A stretch of DNA of 9,691 bases from Tannerella sp. (GTDB lineage: Bacteria; Bacteroidota; Bacteroidia; Bacteroidales; Tannerellaceae): NCBI GenBank assembly GCA_031277235.1, contig JAITMT010000317.1, positions 1 through 9,691 on the forward strand, read 5' to 3'. The notes under the pieces are model-generated. The model was given only the letters and a program-made list of their open reading frames with translations. It searched no databases and had not been told where the DNA came from. A program made the position numbers and the translations under genes. Positions 6,489 to 9,691 of this stretch are shown here, piece by piece; the first letter of the stretch is position 1; each line of letters starts with the position of its first letter.

Positions 6489-7226
6489 ATGGGAAAAAAT
6501 AAATTACAGAAATTTGATGACTTGAAGAGTTTTTCACATGTTTTTCAGTATCCTTTCGCCAGATTGCAGGTCGAAAAAAGTTTTCCGCTGAAAGGATTGT
6601 GGAACAGGCAATTTTTCGGAAACGACAATCCGATCATACTGGAACTCGGCTGTGGACGCGGTGAATACACGGTAGGACTGGCGAAATTTTTTCCGGAGAA
6701 AAATTTTATCGGCGTTGATGTAAAAGGCGCCCGGATGTGGACGGGAGCTAAGGAATCGTTGGAACTCGGGATGAAAAACGTGGCTTTCTTACGGACTGAT
6801 ATTGAATTGATTGCGAATTTTTTTGACAAAGGCGAAGTTTCCGAAATCTGGCTCACTTTTCCCGATCCGCAAATGAAAAAGGTGAATAAAAGATTGACGG
6901 GAACACGCTTTATATCGCTTTATAATCAGATACTTGCCGACAACGGCGTTATCCATCTGAAAACCGACAGTAATTTTATGTTTACCTACACGAAGGAAAT
7001 GATTCGCGCAAATCGTTTTCCGCTCGCGGTTTGCACGGACGACCTTTACCATTCGGGTGTTACCGATAAAATTCTTTCCATTCAAACTTATTATGAACAG
7101 CAATGGTTGGATAGAGGATTGAATATCAAATATATACAATTTATCTGTGAACCGCGCGAAAAACTGATTGAGCCGGATATTGAAATCGAACCGGACGCTT
7201 ACCGGAGTTATAATCGGAGGCGATAA
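6489..7226 (+). CDS. trmB: tRNA (guanine46-N7)-methyltransferase
   Basis: The enzyme methylates N7 of guanine 46 in the tRNA variable loop using S-adenosylmethionine, in the cytoplasm. The 245 residues show the class I methyltransferase fold. The SAM site is LELGCGRGEYTVGLA (51-65), with the acidic ribose contact in NFIGVDVKGAR (72-82) and NVAFLRTDIE around 97-106. The TrmB signature follows as WLTFPDPQMKK (121-131) with NKRLTGTRF, then LKTDSNFMF (157-165) and a C-terminal Tyr/Gly segment (TYYEQQWLDRGLNIKYIQF). The family motif is usually FPDPWPKKRH; the Q-M-K-K form here is a variant that I recall from Bacteroidota homologues. It is the only plus-strand gene here, divergent from ETF-QO and convergent with hypB. 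No Shine-Dalgarno is evident; the ATG was chosen because the SAM domain begins about 50 residues later, as in the family, and the -7 box lies just upstream. Confidence 0.93.
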   Translation: MGKNKLQKFDDLKSFSHVFQYPFARLQVEKSFPLKGLWNRQFFGNDNPIILELGCGRGEYTVGLAKFFPEKNFIGVDVKGARMWTGAKESLELGMKNVAFLRTDIELIANFFDKGEVSEIWLTFPDPQMKKVNKRLTGTRFISLYNQILADNGVIHLKTDSNFMFTYTKEMIRANRFPLAVCTDDLYHSGVTDKILSIQTYYEQQWLDRGLNIKYIQFICEPREKLIEPDIEIEPDAYRSYNRRR

Positions 7227-7376
7227 CTGTATAAAAGAAAGCCCTGCACGACAGATTCGCTGCGTATCATCCAACAAGCGATTCCTGTTCCCACCTCCAA
7301 CCAGCCGAAGTTATGCCTGCAATGACGCTTTTGCAGATTGAAATCCATTGTGACGGCAATGATTCCTATACATTCT
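7227..7376. other. Convergent intergenic gap between trmB and hypB, with a 46-codon open frame
   Basis: These 150 bases separate two genes that end facing each other. The sequence is less A/T-rich than the other intergenic DNA here. On the minus strand an ATG at 7348-7346 opens 46 codons to a stop at 7210-7208, overlapping the trmB end by 19 bases. The product would begin MDFNLQKRHC and contain NFGWLEVGTGIACW. I do not recognise it and cannot show it is expressed. Two small inverted repeats (7317-7322 with 7331-7336; 7346-7350 with 7357-7361) lack T runs and are not convincing terminators. Confidence 0.3.
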
Positions 7377-8030
7377 TCAGGTAATCAAATAGTTGCACCA
7401 TTCCTCCATTCCCGTGCCTTTGAAGGCGGAAAGTTCGAATATTTGCAGACGGGGATTTACTCTTAAAACGTTGTTTTTCAAAGTATTTATATCCGTACTG
7501 AGATAGGGCGCCAAATCAATTTTGTTAATGACGCAAATATCGGCTACCTGAAACATGTAGGGATATTTGAGCGGCTTGTCGTCGCCTTCGGTCGTACTGA
7601 TAATCACCACTTTGACGGCTTCGCCCAGATTGTAGGCGGCGGGGCATACCAAATTTCCGACATTTTCGATAAACAGGATGGAATCTTTTGCCGGCGACAG
7701 GTTGGAAATTGCTTCCCGAATCATTTCCGCTTCGAGATGGCAACCTTCGCCCGTATTAACCTGATATACAGGAATATTCAGAGCCGCAATACGGTCGGCG
7801 TCATTCGTCGTTTGCTGGTCGCCTTCTATGACAGAAATCGCGATTTTACCCTTCAACCGCCGGATGGTTTCTTCCAACAACGTCGTTTTCCCCGATCCCG
7901 GCGAACTCATCAGATTGAGGCAAAAAATATTTTTCTCCTTAAAATACAGACTGTTAGCGTCTGCTATTTTTTGATTTTTGTCCAAAATATCCTGTTCTAT
8001 TTCCAACAGCATTTTTTCATTGATATTCAT
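7377..8030 (-). CDS. hypB: Hydrogenase nickel-insertion GTPase HypB
   Basis: HypB uses GTP hydrolysis, together with HypA, to deliver nickel to the large subunit of [NiFe]-hydrogenase after the Fe(CN)2CO group is in place. The 217-residue protein has the P-loop SSPGSGKTT (42-50), IEGDQQTTNDADRI (68-81), the metal site GCH (Cys97, His98) with Cys129 in NVGNLVCPA, and the guanine-specificity motif NKID (169-172). The Cys97-Cys129 spacing of 32 equals that of the E. coli G-domain ligands. The N-terminus has neither a histidine-rich nickel-storage stretch nor the CxxCGC motif of E. coli HypB, so this is the short form with a G-domain metal site only. The gene starts 13 bases after the hypA stop and is the last hyp gene of the cluster in this window. 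Dimerisation on GTP binding is expected from the family. Confidence 0.96.
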   Translation of the reverse strand: MNINEKMLLEIEQDILDKNQKIADANSLYFKEKNIFCLNLMSSPGSGKTTLLEETIRRLKGKIAISVIEGDQQTTNDADRIAALNIPVYQVNTGEGCHLEAEMIREAISNLSPAKDSILFIENVGNLVCPAAYNLGEAVKVVIISTTEGDDKPLKYPYMFQVADICVINKIDLAPYLSTDINTLKNNVLRVNPRLQIFELSAFKGTGMEEWCNYLIT

Positions 8031-8043
8031 GGTTTTACTTTCT

Positions 8044-8385
8044 TTATTTGATTAATAACGATTTAATTTTCAACTCTTTCCCTTTCAAAATATTGATCAG
8101 ATACGAACCGCAGGCGGGACAGGGCGTTAATAATGAAGTCATTTCAACAGTTTTCCCGCAGTCGCTGCACCTCCCTTCGCCGTCAATGATATGCCTCACT
8201 ATATGCGCTTTATCAAGTATTGTGCCTTTCACGGCGCTTTCGAGCGCGAAGAAGAAAGTTTGCAGTTCCACGCCCGCCAAACGCCCTATTTCCAGTTCGA
8301 TTTCTTCGATTTCGGAAGCATTCTTTTCTTTGGCTTTTTCTTCCGCAATCTCCACAATATTAAGCGCTAATGATAATTCATGCAT
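8044..8385 (-). CDS. hypA: Hydrogenase maturation nickel metallochaperone HypA
   Basis: HypA hands nickel to [NiFe]-hydrogenase in partnership with HypB. The 113 residues are full length. The N-terminus MHELSLA supplies the nickel ligands (amino terminus, His2, Glu3). The structural zinc site is formed by Cys73, Cys76, Cys89 and Cys92 in two CxxC pairs. The start at 8385 is fixed by His2 and by an AAAGGAG ribosome site seven bases upstream. The first eight bases overlap the end of hypF, so translation of the two genes is probably coupled. The same zinc and nickel layout occurs in HybF, but the hypF and hypB neighbours favour HypA. Confidence 0.96.
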   Translation of the reverse strand: MHELSLALNIVEIAEEKAKEKNASEIEEIELEIGRLAGVELQTFFFALESAVKGTILDKAHIVRHIIDGEGRCSDCGKTVEMTSLLTPCPACGSYLINILKGKELKIKSLLIK

Positions 8386-9691
8386 AGATTTTCTCCTTTA
8401 ATTTTTCCGCCGCCACGACTAATTGTCCGACCGAAACGCCCGCATCGTTGCAGGGAATTTGAGAAGGGACGAACAAAGGTATGTTTTTTTCCCGAAATAA
8501 ACGCTGCAAATGTTCGGTCAATCGTTTATTTTGAAAGCAACCTCCTGATAACAAGACTTTTGAAACTTTCGTTTTTTTGCGTAATTCCGTGGATTTTTCC
8601 AAAATCAAATGCGCCAGCGTGTTGTGGATTTTAGCGGCAATGAAATTCGTTGATAATCCGCCATTTATATCATGGATGGCGCCTTCAAAGATAAACCGGA
8701 CGGAGAGGCTGTCGTCTTCGCTAAGAATTTGATAATAAGAATTATAATCATCCGTTGCAACCTGTTCCAACATTTGCGCCGCTTCTGCCTGTCGGGTGGC
8801 GAAATCGCAAATTCCCAGCAACGACGAAAAAGCGTCGAACAATCGTCCCGCTCCGGAAGTAAGCGGCGTATTGATTTGTTTATCAATCATTTCTGAAACA
8901 AACGCGATTTTTTCCTTTCCGATCCGCGCCGTAAAATCATCGGGCAGCGGCAAACCGTACAATTTTGCGTAAGCGACCGTCATTCGCCAAGGCTCGTCGG
9001 AAGCCCGGTCTCCGCCCGGCATGGCAACGTAGTCTATATGCGACAACCGTTTGTATTTCTGCCGGTTACACAACAAAAATTCACCGCCCCAACTGTTGCC
9101 GTCGTCGCCCAAACCTGTCCCGTCCCACACGATTGCCAAAACTTCCTCATTGATAGCATATTCCGTCATACAGGCAACGGCGTGCGCATGGTGATGCTGC
9201 ACTTTGATCAGCGGTATAAAATGCTCATTAGCAAATTGTTCGGCAACTACCGACGACAAATAATCGGGATGCAAATCGCAAACCGCCACCTGCGGCGTAA
9301 AACGGAACAAACGCCGGAATCGCTGCAAAGATTCGGTGTAAAACGCCAGTGTCTCAGCGTTTTTCAAGTCGCCGATGTGCTGGCTTTGAATAATCGTATC
9401 GGCTTTTCCCAGCGCAAAAGTGTTGGTTTTTTCGGCGCCAAATGCGATAATTCCCTCTGTATCAATGTCTGTAAAAAATGGTTCCGGAACATAACCGCGC
9501 GAACGACGAAGAAGGCACATTTGTTCTCCGCAAAATTGTACGACAGAATCATCTACCCGGTTGTAAATCGGACGGTTATGATGGATAATCCAGTCCACTT
9601 TTCCGTCCAGCTCCTTGTCGGCTTCTTCAGGATCAATGATAATCGGACGGTCGTTCAGATTACCGCTTGTCATCACTAAAACATTGGTATT
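8378..9691 (-). CDS. hypF: Carbamoyltransferase HypF, C-terminal part (5' end outside window)
   Basis: HypF converts carbamoyl phosphate and ATP into a carbamoyl adenylate and transfers the carbamoyl group to HypE, the source of the cyanide ligands of the [NiFe] site. The 437 visible residues start in the YrdC-like domain with NTNVLVMTSGNL, then RRSRGYVPEPF. The Kae1-like domain follows with FGAEKTNTFAL, HIGDLKNAET, DLHPDYLSS, the metal-binding VQHHHAHAVACM (coded near 9170-9205), DGTGLGDDGNSWGGEF, MPGGDRASDEPWR and the C-terminal SGGCFQN. Family members have about 750-780 residues, so the acylphosphatase domain, the zinc fingers and most of the YrdC domain (some 320 residues) lie beyond 9691. 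The frame stays open to the edge; the GTG at 9676 is inside the conserved VMTSGN motif and is not a start. The stop overlaps hypA. No frame damage is seen in the visible part. Confidence 0.96.
   Translation of the reverse strand, partial: NTNVLVMTSGNLNDRPIIIDPEEADKELDGKVDWIIHHNRPIYNRVDDSVVQFCGEQMCLLRRSRGYVPEPFFTDIDTEGIIAFGAEKTNTFALGKADTIIQSQHIGDLKNAETLAFYTESLQRFRRLFRFTPQVAVCDLHPDYLSSVVAEQFANEHFIPLIKVQHHHAHAVACMTEYAINEEVLAIVWDGTGLGDDGNSWGGEFLLCNRQKYKRLSHIDYVAMPGGDRASDEPWRMTVAYAKLYGLPLPDDFTARIGKEKIAFVSEMIDKQINTPLTSGAGRLFDAFSSLLGICDFATRQAEAAQMLEQVATDDYNSYYQILSEDDSLSVRFIFEGAIHDINGGLSTNFIAAKIHNTLAHLILEKSTELRKKTKVSKVLLSGGCFQNKRLTEHLQRLFREKNIPLFVPSQIPCNDAGVSVGQLVVAAEKLKEKIYA
8393..8399 (-). promoter_or_regulatory. 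Shine-Dalgarno site of hypA
   Basis: The minus strand reads AAAGGAG seven bases before the hypA ATG and lies within the last codons of hypF. It stands out because the other starts in the window have A/T-rich leaders with no comparable match. It supports the chosen hypA start and reinitiation after hypF. Confidence 0.65.

Noticed and set aside
7317..7361. Two small inverted repeats as a bidirectional terminator between trmB and hypB
   Set aside because: The stems are five or six pairs with little GC and no following T run in either direction.
9671..9676. Start of hypF at GTG 9676 or ATG 9673
   Set aside because: These codons lie within the conserved VMTSGN motif in the middle of HypF, and the frame continues to the window edge with matching residues.

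Overview
The window looks like chromosomal DNA from a member of the Bacteroidota, most likely an anaerobe of the Bacteroidales. The base composition is moderate, and most genes have no Shine-Dalgarno sequence but A/T-rich leaders. Boxes matching the Bacteroidota -7 promoter element (TAnnTTTGC) lie upstream of three transcription units. This assignment is an inference from those signals and from overall protein character; the species cannot be named from the sequence.

The left two thirds (11-6389, all on the minus strand) concern electron transfer and quinones. A tight three-gene unit runs right to left: a mitochondrial-type electron transfer flavoprotein:quinone oxidoreductase (ETF-QO) with a C-terminal 4Fe-4S domain, a 509-residue acidic protein I cannot assign, and a single-chain fusion of the EtfB and EtfA subunits. 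The gaps are 15 and 24 bases, so co-transcription is very likely. A GC-rich hairpin follows the fusion gene. Beyond it, a trans-polyprenyl diphosphate synthase has its own well-formed promoter. In the simplest reading, acyl-CoA dehydrogenases or similar enzymes reduce the fused ETF, ETF-QO passes the electrons to membrane (mena)quinone, and the prenyl synthase supplies the quinone side chain. The first two steps follow from the families; the last link is inference.

At 6390-6488 lies a compact divergent promoter region between ETF-QO and trmB, the only plus-strand gene, which encodes a tRNA (guanine-N7)-methyltransferase. The two -7 boxes form an inverted repeat and are so close that polymerase could hardly occupy both.

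The right part (7377-9691, minus strand) is the 3' end of a [NiFe]-hydrogenase maturation operon in the order hypF-hypA-hypB. HypF is cut by the window edge. HypA and HypB carry all the expected metal ligands, but HypB lacks a histidine-rich nickel-storage segment. No hydrogenase structural gene is visible. A 150-base convergent gap between trmB and hypB holds no recognised gene or convincing terminator, but its composition and a 46-codon open frame make it worth checking.

I found no rRNA, tRNA, CRISPR array, insertion sequence, phage gene or riboswitch. The most unusual items are the one-chain ETF and the unassigned acidic protein encoded between the two parts of the ETF pathway.
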